The notes below the pieces were generated by a model. It made no database searches and was not told the DNA's origin. It was given only the letters and a program-made list of their open reading frames with translations. This document shows positions 1 through 10,994 of a stretch of DNA of 64,000 nt, piece after piece; position 1 is the first letter of the stretch; every line of letters begins with the position of its first letter. Location: the NCBI GenBank assembly GCA_963932465.1, contig OZ010792.1, positions 20,043,701-20,107,700 of the forward strand, given 5' to 3'. Source of the stretch: Maratus speciosus. Lineage: Eukaryota > Arthropoda > Arachnida > Araneae > Salticidae. The translations under genes were made by a program, and so were the position numbers.

Positions 1-640
1 GATTCATTGACAAAAAATATGTATGTATGTTACAATAATTTCTTTAAATGTTTGTATAGTAAATTAAAATTTTGGCTAATTAAAGTTTTGAAAATTTTAA
101 CCGCATTTTTTTCTTGTTATAATAATAATAATTGTAAACTGAAATTCTCTTTCGGGCTCTTAAGAAAAACACATTACAAAGCAAGTTTATTTTGTTTCTT
201 TTAACTACGCATCGGTCGTTATTTTATTCGAGCCAACAGCCTTGCTGCTTAGTGGGCTCAAACTCTCCTCCCACCAAATAACATAACATGAGGTCGTTAT
301 TTTGTTAGCAGTAATAAGGCATAATGGCACATCGGTCAACAAGTGAACTTGCTAACGAATTTCGTGGCTAAGGAAGATTTTTTTTTTCCGGCTGTTCTTC
401 GGACTCAAAAAACGAATGTTTATCGGATGCGCCCAGCAATTTAATACAATCGCCAGAAATTTTATTTTGTCGTATAATCACCAGGTCCCAATTGTTTTCT
501 ACAGCTGAGGTAAGCACAGTAACATTTGGGGTCCTGTTCACCCTCGAAAGGTTTTCTGAATTTTACATATATGTAAACTCATAATTGCAGCAAATATTAT
601 TCCCGAAAGTGACTTAGCCTAGTTCAGATATATCATTAAA
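1..640. other. no recognisable gene
   Basis: AT-rich sequence with short frames full of low-complexity residues. I see no motif, terminal repeat or tandem structure here. Confidence 0.5.
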
Positions 641-659
641 CAGTTTTTTTTTATGTTTT

Positions 660-945
660 TCGTATCATCTTTAATAAAAAGCTATGCATTGTTGGCGACT
701 GGCTTTTTCGCTAATTGTTGTCAAATATTAATCTCGGATAATGAAACATTTGAAGTTACTGAAAAATAAGTATTTGTCAGAAAATTGTTTGACAAACTGC
801 GTAAGAAAGATAAAAAATTGTATTTTTCTTCTTGATCTAAATTTCCAATCTAATGATTATGCCGTTTTTCAAATATTGAATTTCAAAAATTACCAAATTT
901 CACAATGGAATACTATAGCGAAACCTTCACGTGCAAAAAAATATT
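660..945 (+). repeat. interspersed repeat, possible Helitron 5' region (copy 1)
   Basis: The stretch from the CTTTAATAAAAAGCTATG motif through GGCGACTGGCTTTTTCGC to AAATTTCACAATGGAATAC recurs at 54,411-54,685 with scattered changes. The left edge (ATC followed by TTTAATAAA) resembles a Helitron TC 5' terminus, but no matching 3' end is attached. The small open frame inside is shared by both copies, ends early, and is not evidence of a gene. Confidence 0.6.
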
Positions 946-947
946 GA

Positions 948-1870
948 CTAGAGAACAGGAATTCTGCTTTTTTCAGAATTTAGTGTCGCCCCCGGCATTT
1001 CCATTACTTCATTTTCTTCTGGTGGACTGGTGGTTTCTATTATTATGAAACAGCTATTATAAATGAAGCGTTAGATGAAGATGAAAGAGCAGTTGTAAAA
1101 AGTTAGAACTGATTTTTTGGTCAGAATGCAAAAAAAAAAAAAAAAGTGGCCATAATTTTTTTTTTTAGTTCTAACTTTTTACGACTGCTCTTTCATCTTC
1201 ACCTAACGCTTCATTTATAATGGCTGTTTCATAATAATAGAAGCCACCAGTCCATCAGAAGAAAATTAAACGGTTAAGCGGGATTCGGATAATCGGGACT
1301 CTACTGCAAAACATGTTTCAGTTTTAAGAGTTAAAGCACACGCTTTTATTTTATGTAAAATGACGTCATTTGCATTAGTATAGATACTTAAAATTAAATA
1401 TAGTTTATAATAGCCCCCTGTTTTATCATAAATCCTTCATTTATATTTTTCTCAAAATAGCACGTATTTTAATTTTTTTTTTTCAATTTTTATGAGAAAA
1501 TGGCAACAAAAAGATATAATTGCTATTTTTCAACAATTTTTTCTCTACTTTCTACAGAAATGGAGTACTTGAGATGCCAAAATTAAACAAATGGTGTCAA
1601 AAACTACAAAAAAATTAATATTTCAAAAATAAATGGAGATAAAGTTTTCAAACAAATTGCATTTAAAAGTACTTTTTTTCCCGATACGACGGTATAAAAA
1701 TTGAAAATGTGCGATGCTTAGAAATTTAAAAAATTGCTATAGAGCATTTAATCGTACAACGAAACATCTGCTTTGTTTATAGCAGGCTTCCGTAAGGTAA
1801 CGTTATTTTTTGGAGACACAAAATAAGCTGGGAGAAAGAAATAGCATACCGTACCGGTGGCTAATAATGT
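948..1870 (-). mobile_element. Helitron-like non-autonomous element, family C, copy 1
   Basis: On the minus strand the unit ends in CCTGTTCTCTAG, a CTAG 3' terminus at 948-951, preceded by a GAATTCTG..CAGAATT inverted repeat. The other boundary is near TGCTATTTCTTTCTCCCAG (about 1,850). Sister copies lie at about 13,085-14,154 (plus) and 59,247-60,170 (minus) and share the same order of blocks, including a TGACGTCATTT block. The Helitron assignment rests only on the CTAG end and the adjacent inverted repeat. No Rep/helicase coding is present. Confidence 0.5.
1011..1266. repeat. foldback inverted repeat inside the family C copy
   Basis: Arms of about 105 bp starting ATTTTCTTCTGGTGGACTGG and ending with its complement, around a short A-rich and T-rich loop near 1,129-1,165. 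The sister copies at 13 kb and 59 kb lack it at this position, so it is a later insertion or a local inversion duplication. Confidence 0.7.
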
Positions 1871-2202
1871 GTCCTGGCGTGTATCCTGACGTGTATACTG
1901 GCACGAATCACAAATTATAGTAGTAATAAAATAAATAATAAAATAAAATATAAAAGAGAATTATGGTGTCACGAATGCACTGTTTTTTTTTTTTTATTCT
2001 CGAAAAATACTAGATGCGCCATTTCTTTTTAGTTGTGAAATAGCATAGGTTAATTCACATATGACCTCTTCAATTAAGATGAATATATGTTTAATGCATG
2101 GCTTTTACGAGAGAAAAGTGATATCATGAAAGGCTTTTCATAAATTTACATTTCTTTTTTAATTTATTTTCAAGAATCAAGACTCTACTTACTTAGGCTT
2201 GG

Positions 2203-2212
<10 letters not shown>

Positions 2213-2239
<27 letters not shown>
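2213..2239. repeat. poly(T) tract
   Basis: Uninterrupted T run of about 27 bases immediately beside the CTAG end of a Helitron-like fragment. Confidence 0.9.
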
Positions 2240-2243
<4 letters not shown>

Positions 2244-2244
2244 A

Positions 2245-2290
2245 CTAGCCGCCCTTGGCGACCAGTTTGGTCTCCCTTAAAATTTATGTT
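2245..2290 (-). mobile_element. Helitron-like 3' terminus, family B
   Basis: Minus-strand sequence ends GGTCGCCAAGGGCGGCTAG followed by T: a short GC hairpin next to a CTAG end. The same end recurs at 3,810 (CGCCAGAGGCGGCTAG). The body of the element to its right cannot be delimited. Confidence 0.4.
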
Positions 2291-2399
2291 TGGGAAAGTA
2301 TGCTAAGCATTGTATCATGTTATTTTATTCAAAATTTAATCTACTTCTTCTCCCTTAAATATAATTAATATAATCCCTTAAGCTAATATTCGTTTTTGT

Positions 2400-2640
2400 T
2401 GCATTAAAATATCTCAATTTGTTGATTTTCTGTAATCAAGTACACCATATTGGTTTACAATAGACGTCTATGGGAATATGGTGAAATATTACAGATATCG
2501 CCAAATTGGCAACAAACTTGGTGGGATTTGGCTACACAACAACCCTTACCCCTGTAGTAACCCCCTCAAACGTATGGAGTAGTATTAAATGCTGTTCAAT
2601 AACTAATGACATGCGTTTCATTCGGGCGTTGCCATTAAAC
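2400..2640 (-). repeat. interspersed repeat Z, partial inverted copy
   Basis: Diverged reverse-complement match to the right part of repeat Z at about 6,430-6,700 and 38,240-38,510. Shared blocks include AATGCAACAAAAACT and CCCATAGACTTCCATTG plus the TCGCCAA..TTGGCGA motifs. Confidence 0.55.
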
Positions 2641-2685
2641 AATTAACAAATAATCGCGATTTCTGTGCCAAGTACGATAGCGTAA

Positions 2686-3420
2686 TCTATATATATAAAA
2701 GAAAGTCTGGATTTTGTATTAATCAACGCGCAGCCCAAACTACTGAACCTAAAATCTTGTAATTTGGGGAAAAATACTTCTTATGACATAGAGTGCCTTT
2801 AAGAAAAGATTTTCTAAAATTTCACCTCTAAGAGGGGTAAAAAATAGAACGAACTTTTAAAAAATTCCTTAAAAATCTGATTTTATAGTTATTTTTCAAC
2901 TGATAACATATTTTAGTGTATTTTTGTATGCTTAATCGAATGGTACTAACCAAAATATTTTAAGTCTAAAAGTTCATGAGATATTTCATATTTTTCTAAT
3001 TTGGCGCTAACTTTGGCGCCAAAACTTCAAATTTTAGAGTGATAATTTCTAAAAACTCATTATCTTTATTCTGTTGCTATAGGAAGGGTAAAAATACAAA
3101 TTGAATAAGTTTTTAATCAATTCTTTTGGTTAAATAATTAAAACAACTATGTCAGTTAGGAAAAAAATTACAAACACCTCAAAAACTAAAACTAATTAAC
3201 AATAATAAAAAAACTTGTACTTTTTCGTTCTACCAACACCATGCCAAAATGTATGGTATCGCGCCATATATTTCAATCCACCGTGCAAACGATTTTTATT
3301 GTAAAATGTGCCACACATTAACATTTGCTATTTATTGAACGTGAATATTTTTTATGAGTATTATTCCACCGTAATCTCGTAAAACTTTTTAATTTGTTAT
3401 TTTTTGAATAGAAAATATTT
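2686..3420 (+). mobile_element. Helitron-like family D, uninterrupted copy
   Basis: Begins TCTATATATATAAAAGAAAG, a TC-type 5' end, and continues through GTCTGGATTTTGTATTAATC. The same sequence occurs at 5,412-5,640 plus 6,795-7,330, where it is split by about 1.16 kb of inserted repeat. This copy is therefore the empty-site reference for that insertion. No coding capacity is seen. Confidence 0.5.
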
Positions 3421-3809
3421 ATTATTAAATTATAACTTACATTTATTACTGACACTGACATGGATTTTACGATTTAACAGTTACTTGCTGACGAGGAAGC
3501 TGTAATAAAATTATTTCAGAACTTAGGAATTATACCTATAAAAATGTTTTGTTAAAAAACGTTGAAAGTCTTCATTCAAAAAATAAAATGTTTACTGCAA
3601 TGACAGACATGCTTATTATGTATGCCATTCTGCAATGATAACCTGAAAGACATTTACAATTTCAGATCTGCAGATTAAATTGACTTTATTTTATTATTTT
3701 ATTGTAAAATATTTATTTTTTCTTTTATTTTAAGTATTGATTTGTATTGATATAAAAAAATAGTTGGTGAAAGTCTGCGTAATTTTCAAATGTTATATAC
3801 TATTTTAAA

Positions 3810-5300
3810 CTAGCCGCCTCTGGCGACCAGTTTAAATGTTTCATTTCATTTTGCGCTAATTATTATGCTTGGCGACAACGGTGTTGGTATAACGGAAAAA
3901 TACCAAAACAGTTACTGATTTTATTTAAAATAGAAAGAAAAAAGGTTTAATAAGAAATAAATATTATAAAACGGAAATATTTAATTTAAATATGAAAGCA
4001 GTGTTTATACTGCTTAAAAATAGTTTTCATATTCAAAGGTTAAAATAGAAAAAAATATTTCGCAATTTGTCATTTGCTCCAAGAAAAAATGGCTACTTTT
4101 ATGTTAGCCGTGCACAAATCTCGCCAATAGCATTTTATAAATCGCAAATACCAGCACCTACATTTTTATTCATCGTCTACTATACATACAAAACGCAAAT
4201 TCTTCTTTCATTCTCATTGACTATAACTCAGCTTCTACCGAACAGAATTTTTTAGAACTTACACTGTTAGTTAGGTAATTTTTTAGAAATGTTTTAATGT
4301 AAAAAATAGTTCTGCTTTGAATTAGTGATAGGTACGGGAGTTTTAAAATTAGGTGAACCCGATTATGAAAGATTACCTTTAATTTAAAGTTCTACTGAAT
4401 GGATTTTGAGGCTATGCCGGAAAGTTCTCTGTGGTGTAATAAATTACTAGAGGATGTACACTATATGCAATGTTTATCGACCAGAGAATATATATTCTAT
4501 AAAGTTGTACAGAATTTCTTAAAAAATCCAGTGGGTATATAAAGTAGACCTACCCCTACATCCCTGAGAGTTCTATAATATGGTTAAAGCGATTATGAAA
4601 GATATATTTAAATTTAACTATCTATAATATATATGAAATGCAAAGAGAAATTTCGTTTGGGTCGCTTACAACTTGAGTTCGGCTGAATAGATTTTTGATA
4701 GGACTTACATTGTTAGATAAATTTTCAGAAAAAAAATTTATACATTATATCGTTCTACGTTGTTTAGTTAAATAATTAAGGGGGGAAATTCAAAATCAGA
4801 TGAACACGATTATGAAAGATTGGCTTTTTTAAAAGTTCTGCTGGGTGGATTTTCATGGGACTTAAACTGATAATTAGATCATTTTTAGTGACTGTTTTGG
4901 TACATTTGCCAGTTTAAAAGATTCTGCTAAGTGAATTTTGGTGGAACTTGCTCAGTTAGTTAATTTTTTAAGGGAATATTTTAATATAAAAAAAATATCG
5001 TTCTAGGTTGCTTGGTTATAGGATTTTGGTTGAAAGTTCTAGAATCTGGCGTGCCCAATTATGAAAGAAGCCTTTTTAATAGGTTCTATTGGACGGATTC
5101 TGATGAGAATTGCATTGATAAATTTTCAGAGGAAGGGTATAAGTATATTACACAATGTTCTATCGTACTTTACAAAATTATATAGTAAAAGACCAACTAA
5201 AGAAGTTGGTCCTTAACAGCTCAAATTTTGTCTGTCTCAATAGAAAATATAATAGTATAATGGCGTCCTTATCGTTTGTAGCAATTCGGATGTGCATGCA
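3810..5300 (-). repeat. Helitron-like CTAG end (3,810) followed by degenerate tandem repeat
   Basis: The left edge on the minus strand is CGCCAGAGGCGGCTAG. To its right, roughly between 4,340 and 5,120, four diverged units of about 220-255 bp share a CGATTATGAAAGAT-like core (near 4,362, 4,592, 4,812 and 5,067) followed by GTTCTACTGAATGGATTTTG-like text. No coding potential is recognised. Confidence 0.45.
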
Positions 5301-5411
5301 AGATTAATGTCCATATTGCTTTCAAACGCATGATTCAATTCACAGATATATTTCGTTTGATTCACGGTTTGTTTAGAAAAACAAACCAGCGTAGCGGGCG
5401 CAGCCTGCTAG

Positions 5412-5640
5412 CCTATATATATATAAGAAAGTCTGGATTTTGTATTAATCAACGCGCAACCCAAACTACTGAACCAAAAATATCCAAATTTTGGGTAAAA
5501 ATACTTCTTATGACATAGAATCCCGCTAAGAAAGGATTTTCTAAAATTCCGCCCCTAAGGGGGGTGGGGGGGGGGGGGTTAAAATTAAACTTTTGAAAAT
5601 TCCTTTAAAAATCTGATTTTATAGTTATTCAATTCCCACT
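5412..5640 (+). mobile_element. Helitron-like family D, second copy, left part
   Basis: Same 5' sequence as 2,686. It is interrupted after GATTTTATAGTTAT; the family D sequence resumes near 6,797 at TTTTTCAACTGATAACAT. A G-rich run lies at 5,561-5,578. Confidence 0.55.
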
Positions 5641-5735
5641 ATTAGTTCAAACTCTCCATATATTTAAAGGTATATATAAATATTTTACAGACATACATAC
5701 AATAAATACAATAAACCCAACTGGAGTGAAAAATT

Positions 5736-5807
5736 AGCCAGAGCCAGGAATCGAACCCGGGACCACAGTATACAAGACTGCTGCTCTAACCACTGAGCTA
5801 CTCCGGC
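5736..5807 (-). tRNA. tRNA-Thr(TGT)-like sequence, head of a SINE
   Basis: Read on the minus strand this folds into a full cloverleaf. The 7-bp acceptor stem is GCCGGAG/CTCTGGC, the A-box is TAGCTCAGTGGTTAGAGC, the anticodon loop is CTTGTAT with anticodon TGT (ACA, threonine), and the B-box is GGTTCGATTCC. Immediately downstream is a TTTTT stretch that could terminate RNA polymerase III. Its tail recurs nearby and the whole block has a TSD, so a SINE head is more likely than a functional tRNA gene. The cloverleaf is nevertheless well preserved. Confidence 0.6.
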
Positions 5808-5932
5808 CGATGCCTGAGTCTGCAATTTCTCACTAATAAACCATGTTGGGGAAGTCACCAGCCATCTATACAACAGCCTTGGATGACCGGACAACGATGA
5901 ATAGAATTTACTATTACATCAATCTACGATAA

Positions 5933-6220
5933 TTATAATAAAACACTCATACTACAATATATATTAAAACACACATACACACATAAATAGCGCCTGCATT
6001 CAACAGTTAAAGGTATATATAAATATTTTACAGACATACATACAATAAATACAATAAACCCAACTGGAGTGAAAAATTTTTCACTCCAGTTGGGTTTATT
6101 GTATTTATTGTATGTATGTCTGTAAAATATTTATATATACCTTTAACTGTTGAATGCAGGCGTTATTTATGTGTGTATGTGTGTTTTAATATATATTGTA
6201 GAATGCGTGTTTTATTATAA
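5933..6220. repeat. 288-bp near-perfect palindrome
   Basis: Inverted arms of 144 nt meet without a spacer between 6,076 and 6,077 (GAAAAATTTTTC at the centre), with only a few mismatches in the outer third. The arms are the SINE tail and its upstream flank in opposite orientations. Confidence 0.85.
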
Positions 6221-6797
6221 TCTCCATATATTTATTTATTTATTTATTTATCTTGTTCAAATTTTCAATCGTTAATAAAATACTTATTATTCATCCTATC
6301 AAGTTGAAATAAATTTTTTTAAACTTGTACTGGATGACAATTGATGTTAATACAGTTTTTTCAAATTTTAATTCATTAATTAAATTTAAATTAATTAATT
6401 TTAATTTTACATGGGAGACAAAATGACGGCCGTTGTTTATTGAAGAATTTAATGCATCTTCATATCTATAAGGGGGGTTACCATAGGGGGGGACACTGTT
6501 CTGTCGCCAAATACCGCCAAGTTTGTCGCCAACTTGGCGATATATCGCCAAATTTGGCGGCCAAAATGAGTCGCCAAAAGTGAAGCCAACTTGGCGATAT
6601 CTCTAATTTTTTGCCAAATTCCCATAGACTTCCATTGTAAACCTACTTGCTTAAAGAAAATCAACTAATTGAGATATTTTAATGCAACAAAAACTATTAT
6701 TAGCTTAAGGGGCGTCCAGTAGTTTTATTTATTAAATTATTCTTTCATGACCTAAGTAATAATTGACTTTAAAAACAAAATTTTTATATTACTTGTT
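6221..6797 (+). repeat. interspersed repeat Z, copy 2
   Basis: From CTCCATATATTTATTTATTT to AAATTTTTATATTACTTG the sequence matches 38,035-38,590. It contains several TCGCCAA and TTGGCGA blocks in opposite orientations. The missing left end is found at about 5,636-5,662, left of the composite SINE. Together they interrupt Helitron-like family D. Confidence 0.6.
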
Positions 6798-7330
6798 TTT
6801 CAACTGATAACATATTTTAGTGTATTTTTGTATGCTGAATCGAATGGTACTAACCAAATTCTTTTAAGTTTAATAGTTCATGAGATATTTAATATTTTTC
6901 TAATTTGGTGCTATCTTTGGCGTCAAAACATGAAATTTTCAAGTGATAATTCCTAAAAACTCATTCTGTTACTATAGCAAAGGAAGTAATTCAAATTGAA
7001 TAGTTTTTTAATCAATTGTTTTGGTTAAATAATTAAAACAACTATGTCAGTTAAGAAAAAAATTACAAAAGCCTCAAAAAAGAAAAAGAAAAGAAAAAGA
7101 AAAAAAAAACTATTGTACTTTTTCGTTCTACCAACACCATGCCAAAATGTATGGTATGGTACCATTTATATCAACCCTAAGCGTGCAAACGATTTTTATT
7201 GGAAGCCGTGCCAAATATTAACATTTGCTATTTATTGAACATGAATATTTCTTATGCGTATTATCCCATCGTAATCTCGTAAAACTTTTTTATTTATTAT
7301 TTTTTCACTAGCAAATATTTATTATTAATT
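6797..7330 (+). mobile_element. Helitron-like family D, second copy, right part
   Basis: Continuation of the copy that starts at 5,412, matching 2,893-3,420. An AAAAAGAAAAAGAAAAG-type purine tract expands one position. Confidence 0.5.
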
Positions 7331-7700
7331 TTTGATCGATTTGCACGAAACTGGCTGTACATACGCTTTAAAACATGGTATAGGTATCTGTCAACTTTAA
7401 AAACTCATCGGACCACTATTTACCCCTTTTTTCTACCAACCCATTATTTAACATTGTAGAAAGATCTCTTTTTAAATTTTCTAATTCAATCATTTCTTTA
7501 CTGTTGCCACACCTTAAAAAATGCGTGTATTTTATTTTTATTTGGCAATGAAATATCAGATGTCTCGCTCTATTGTTGCATTTTTAGGTAGCTTTCATTA
7601 CAAAAAGCTACCTATTGCAGCCGTTCGGAGAAAAGCGATTTCAAAAAATTTTGGTATATTTTCATCGATCATGACCCCCAGACCCCGAAACCACCCTCCG
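7330..7700. other. unassigned spacer
   Basis: Contains GATCGATTTGCACGAAACTG-like text and a lone plus-strand open frame that runs into the TA repeat. I see no conserved motif. Confidence 0.4.
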
Positions 7701-7703
7701 TTC

Positions 7704-7705
<2 letters not shown>

Positions 7706-7787
<82 letters not shown>

Positions 7788-7878
7788 ATATATATATATA
7801 TATATATATATATATTACCATTAATTAAACATAACCTGCCACCGTCAATTATTATGAATTAAAGCTGTAAGTATTAAA

Positions 7879-7909
<31 letters not shown>

Positions 7910-7912
7910 TCT
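7706..7912. repeat. (TA)n microsatellite blocks
   Basis: Two TA dinucleotide tracts (7,706-7,815 with one interruption, and 7,887-7,910). Open frames across them, with alternating isoleucine and tyrosine codons, are artefacts. Confidence 0.95.
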
Positions 7913-9394
7913 GACCTATGTCACACTGTAACTCTCGTATTTATGAACCGATTTGGATGTAATTCGGTGTGTACATAGTACACACCAATGACTCGACCGA
8001 GTTCGTTGGCCAGCTTCATCCGCCAATTTGTTTCAAAATGGCGGCCATTTAAAATTTTTTTAAAAATTTAAAATGTGAAATGTGGTACCAAAAAATTGAA
8101 AATGGAAAAATATTTTTTTCTTATGTATTTGACCTTTATACAAAGACTCCGGAGCAATTTTTGTTTCGTCTATATCTTAAAAAATGGCTGAGTTATAGCA
8201 TTTTGAATTTCTAGCGTGGCTGACATTTTGAAACGTCCTGAATTTTGTCACGCGATAAAAGGCGTATTTATGAACCGGTTTGGATGTAGCTTCGTTTATA
8301 CATAGTACATACCAATGTCTCGACCGAGTTCGTTGGCCAGCATCATCCGCCATCTTGTTTAAAAATGGCGGCCATTTAAATTTTTAAGAAAAACTTAAAT
8401 TTGAAATGTGGTACCAAAAAATTGAAAATTGAAAAAATATTTTTTTCTTATGTGTTTGACCTTGATAAAAAGATTCGGGAGCAGTTTTTGTTTCGTCTAT
8501 ATCTTAAAAAATGGCTGAGTTATAGCATTTTGAATTTCTAGCATGGCTGACATTTTGAAGTGTCCTGATTTTTGTCACGTGATAACAGATGTATTTAAGA
8601 ACCGATGTGGATGTAATTCGGTGTGTACATAGTACACACCAATGTCTCGACCGAGTTCGTTGGCCAGCTTCATCCGCCATCTTGTTTCAAAATGGCGGCC
8701 ATTTAAAAAAATTTTAAAAATTTTAAATTTAAAATGAGATACCAAAAAATTGGAAAATGAAAAAGATTTTTTTCGTATGTGTTTGACCTTAATACAGAGA
8801 TTCCGGAACAGGTTTTGTTTCGCCTATATCTAAAAAAATGGCTGAGTTATAGCATTTTGAATTTCTATTGTGGCCTACATTTTGAAACGACCTGATTTTT
8901 GTCACGCGATAACAGGCGTATTTATGAACCGATTTGGATGTAACTTGATCTGTACATAGTACATACCAATGTCTCGACCGAGTTCGTTGGCCAGCTTCAT
9001 TCGACATCTTGTTTCAAAAGGGTTGCCATTTAAAAAAAAGTAATTCAAAATTTAAAATAAAGTATTAAAAAATTGGAAAATGAAAAAAAAAATTTTGTGT
9101 GTTTGGCCTTGATACAAAGATTCTGGAGCAGTTTTTGTTTCTGAAAATTTGTTCTTTTGTTTATATCTTAAAAAATATTGAATTATAGCACTTTAAATTT
9201 CTAGCATGGCTAACACTTTGAAACGATCTTGTATTTGTCACGCGATAACACACGTATTCGCCTATTTCGATGGAAGAAGGCATGTGGATAGTGTACATCA
9301 ATATCTCAACCAAGTTCGCTGGCCAGCTTCATCAGCCACCTTGTTTCAAAATGGCGGCCATTAAATTTAAAAAAAATTATATTTAAAGTGAGGT

Positions 9395-9430
<36 letters not shown>

Positions 9431-9720
9431 AATTGAAAAAGGTTTCTTTCATAAGTATTTGACCTTGATATAAGCATTCACGAGCATTTTTTGTTTGTCT
9501 TTATCTTAAAAAATGGCTCAGATATAGCAGTTTCAATTTCTAATGTGGGTGACATTTTGAAAAACTTATTTTTTGCCTGCGACAGCACTCGTATATATCA
9601 ACCGATTCCGATGTGAGTGAGCATGTGCACAACCATTACTAAGGTCTCGACCAAGTTTACTGATTAGCCTCATCCACCATGTTGTCTTAAAATGGCAGGA
9701 ACTTTCAGAAATCGCCGAAT
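7912..9720. repeat. tandem array, ~330-bp monomer, about 5.5 diverged copies
   Basis: Units start near 7,930, 8,265, 8,595, 8,920, 9,250 and 9,590. Each carries a GTGTACATAGTACAC palindrome or a decayed version, then CTCGACCGAGTTCGTTGGCC, then an AAAATGGCGGCCATT palindrome, then AAAAAATGGCTGAGTTATAG. Divergence rises towards the right end. A poly(A) run of about 30 lies at 9,397-9,426. Confidence 0.85.
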
Positions 9721-10188
9721 TTGGCAGCCAAATATAAGTTAGTTTAAATAAAAGCAGCTTGGATAAAGCTGACTAATTTCGCGAAATTCTCATTCATAAT
9801 GATTTAGTATTGATAAAAATTAATATTGAATCTCCTATATTCGGTTTCCACTAAATTGAGCTTCGTGTGTTTGAATAATATAAGTTGGCTTTTTTAAAAT
9901 AAGGAAAATGAAAGCTACCTTTTCCTCCCGGCACTGGCCGGAAGGACTTTTGAAATTGGCGTCATTCTAAGCAGAAAATGCACATTTTTTATATATAACT
10001 AGGGGGCTCGGTCCCCTACGAGCTCCGGTAGCCAACCCCCGTCCAGACACCACAGACTCTAAATGCACGCTAATTTGACCAGCTTTAAAAAGATTTCGAA
10101 AGATTGAATTATAATTTAAAAAACAGTGGCGATCTCCCTATAAACGAATTTTTATTCATTTCTCTTTGATTGGGGAATTTTAACGCCA

Positions 10189-10430
10189 AGTCCGCTGCGG
10201 TACTACTTGATTATCCTGTCGACCAATTTCGCTAAATTTTATAAATCGCCAAACCACTCGGCAAATTATACAAATTGACATAATTATTATTTTAAATAAC
10301 GAAAGAACAAATAAATTAGTAGAACATTAATAAAAATACAAATAAAACGTCGAAATAAAAATAACTTGATGACGTAGACATATGTAACAACATTTCAAAA
10401 TAAGCTAATATAAAAGGAATTAAGTAAACA
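10189..10430 (+). repeat. MITE M fragment carried inside Helitron family A (outer copy)
   Basis: From GGTACTACTTGATTATCC to AAAATAACTTGATGACGTAG the sequence matches the left three quarters of the MITE at 15,540-15,837. The same fragment is in the inner copy (about 12,000-12,250, inverted). The sister Helitron at 17,243 lacks it, having unrelated sequence between the CTGCTG and AAAATAAGCTAATGTAAAA blocks. Confidence 0.7.
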
Positions 10431-10994
10431 GAGTTTTTGTCTCCTGGTATTTTTTAACAAAGCGAAAAGAAAGTTCTTTTAAATGAGACATTTTAAATTA
10501 ATCGTTTTTAATCTGACGTAATTTTTACCAAGCTGTTCTTTCTCTTTTAAATATTCACGTGAAAATCTTTTTGTTAGAAATGAAATGTTATTTGCGCTTT
10601 CCTAGCAAAAATAGTTGAAAAGATCCTCTAAAAATATCAAATAAATGCCTAGCGAAATTTCTGAATTTAAACTGTTTTGCAATATTATTTTGTGTTCATT
10701 TTTTGTAATAACTATAATGTGACGTAAATATGACGTAATTTCTCCTATTTAAGACTTCTAACGCATGTTAATAAATTTATTATTTTACAATATCCTTTCT
10801 CTTTTAAAATTCGCGTGTATACTTTTTATGACGTAATTTTTAATAAGTTCCTGCTTTTTGTACATAATTATTTAATTCTAATTCCAAATGATTTTTTCTG
10901 TTGATAATAGTCACGTGTAAATAAATTTTTAATTTGAAGCAAACATTATTGTTTGCTCTGTTTATACATTTGGCAACAGTATAAATTAATACCA

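Larger units (their letters stand above)
5663..6220. mobile_element. composite SINE insertion with 14-bp TSD
   Basis: The block is flanked by TCTCCATATATTTA on both sides (about 5,653-5,661 into the preceding bases, and about 6,221-6,234), as expected for target-primed insertion. It contains a minus-strand SINE with a tRNA-like head (5,736-5,807), then a second minus-strand copy of only the SINE tail, then a plus-strand tail, the last two forming a palindrome. It lies inside repeat Z, which itself interrupts Helitron-like family D. The tail sequence contains ACTCCAGTTGGGTTTATTG. Confidence 0.6.

Noticed and set aside
6449..6664. Minus-strand frame with repeated 'IWRYIAKL' text
   Set aside because: Arises from TCGCCAA/TTGGCGA motifs in repeat Z and recurs at 38.3 kb as a repeat, not as a gene.
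7521..7862. 113-codon frame rich in alternating Ile and Tyr
   Set aside because: Produced by the (TA)n tract, open in several frames.
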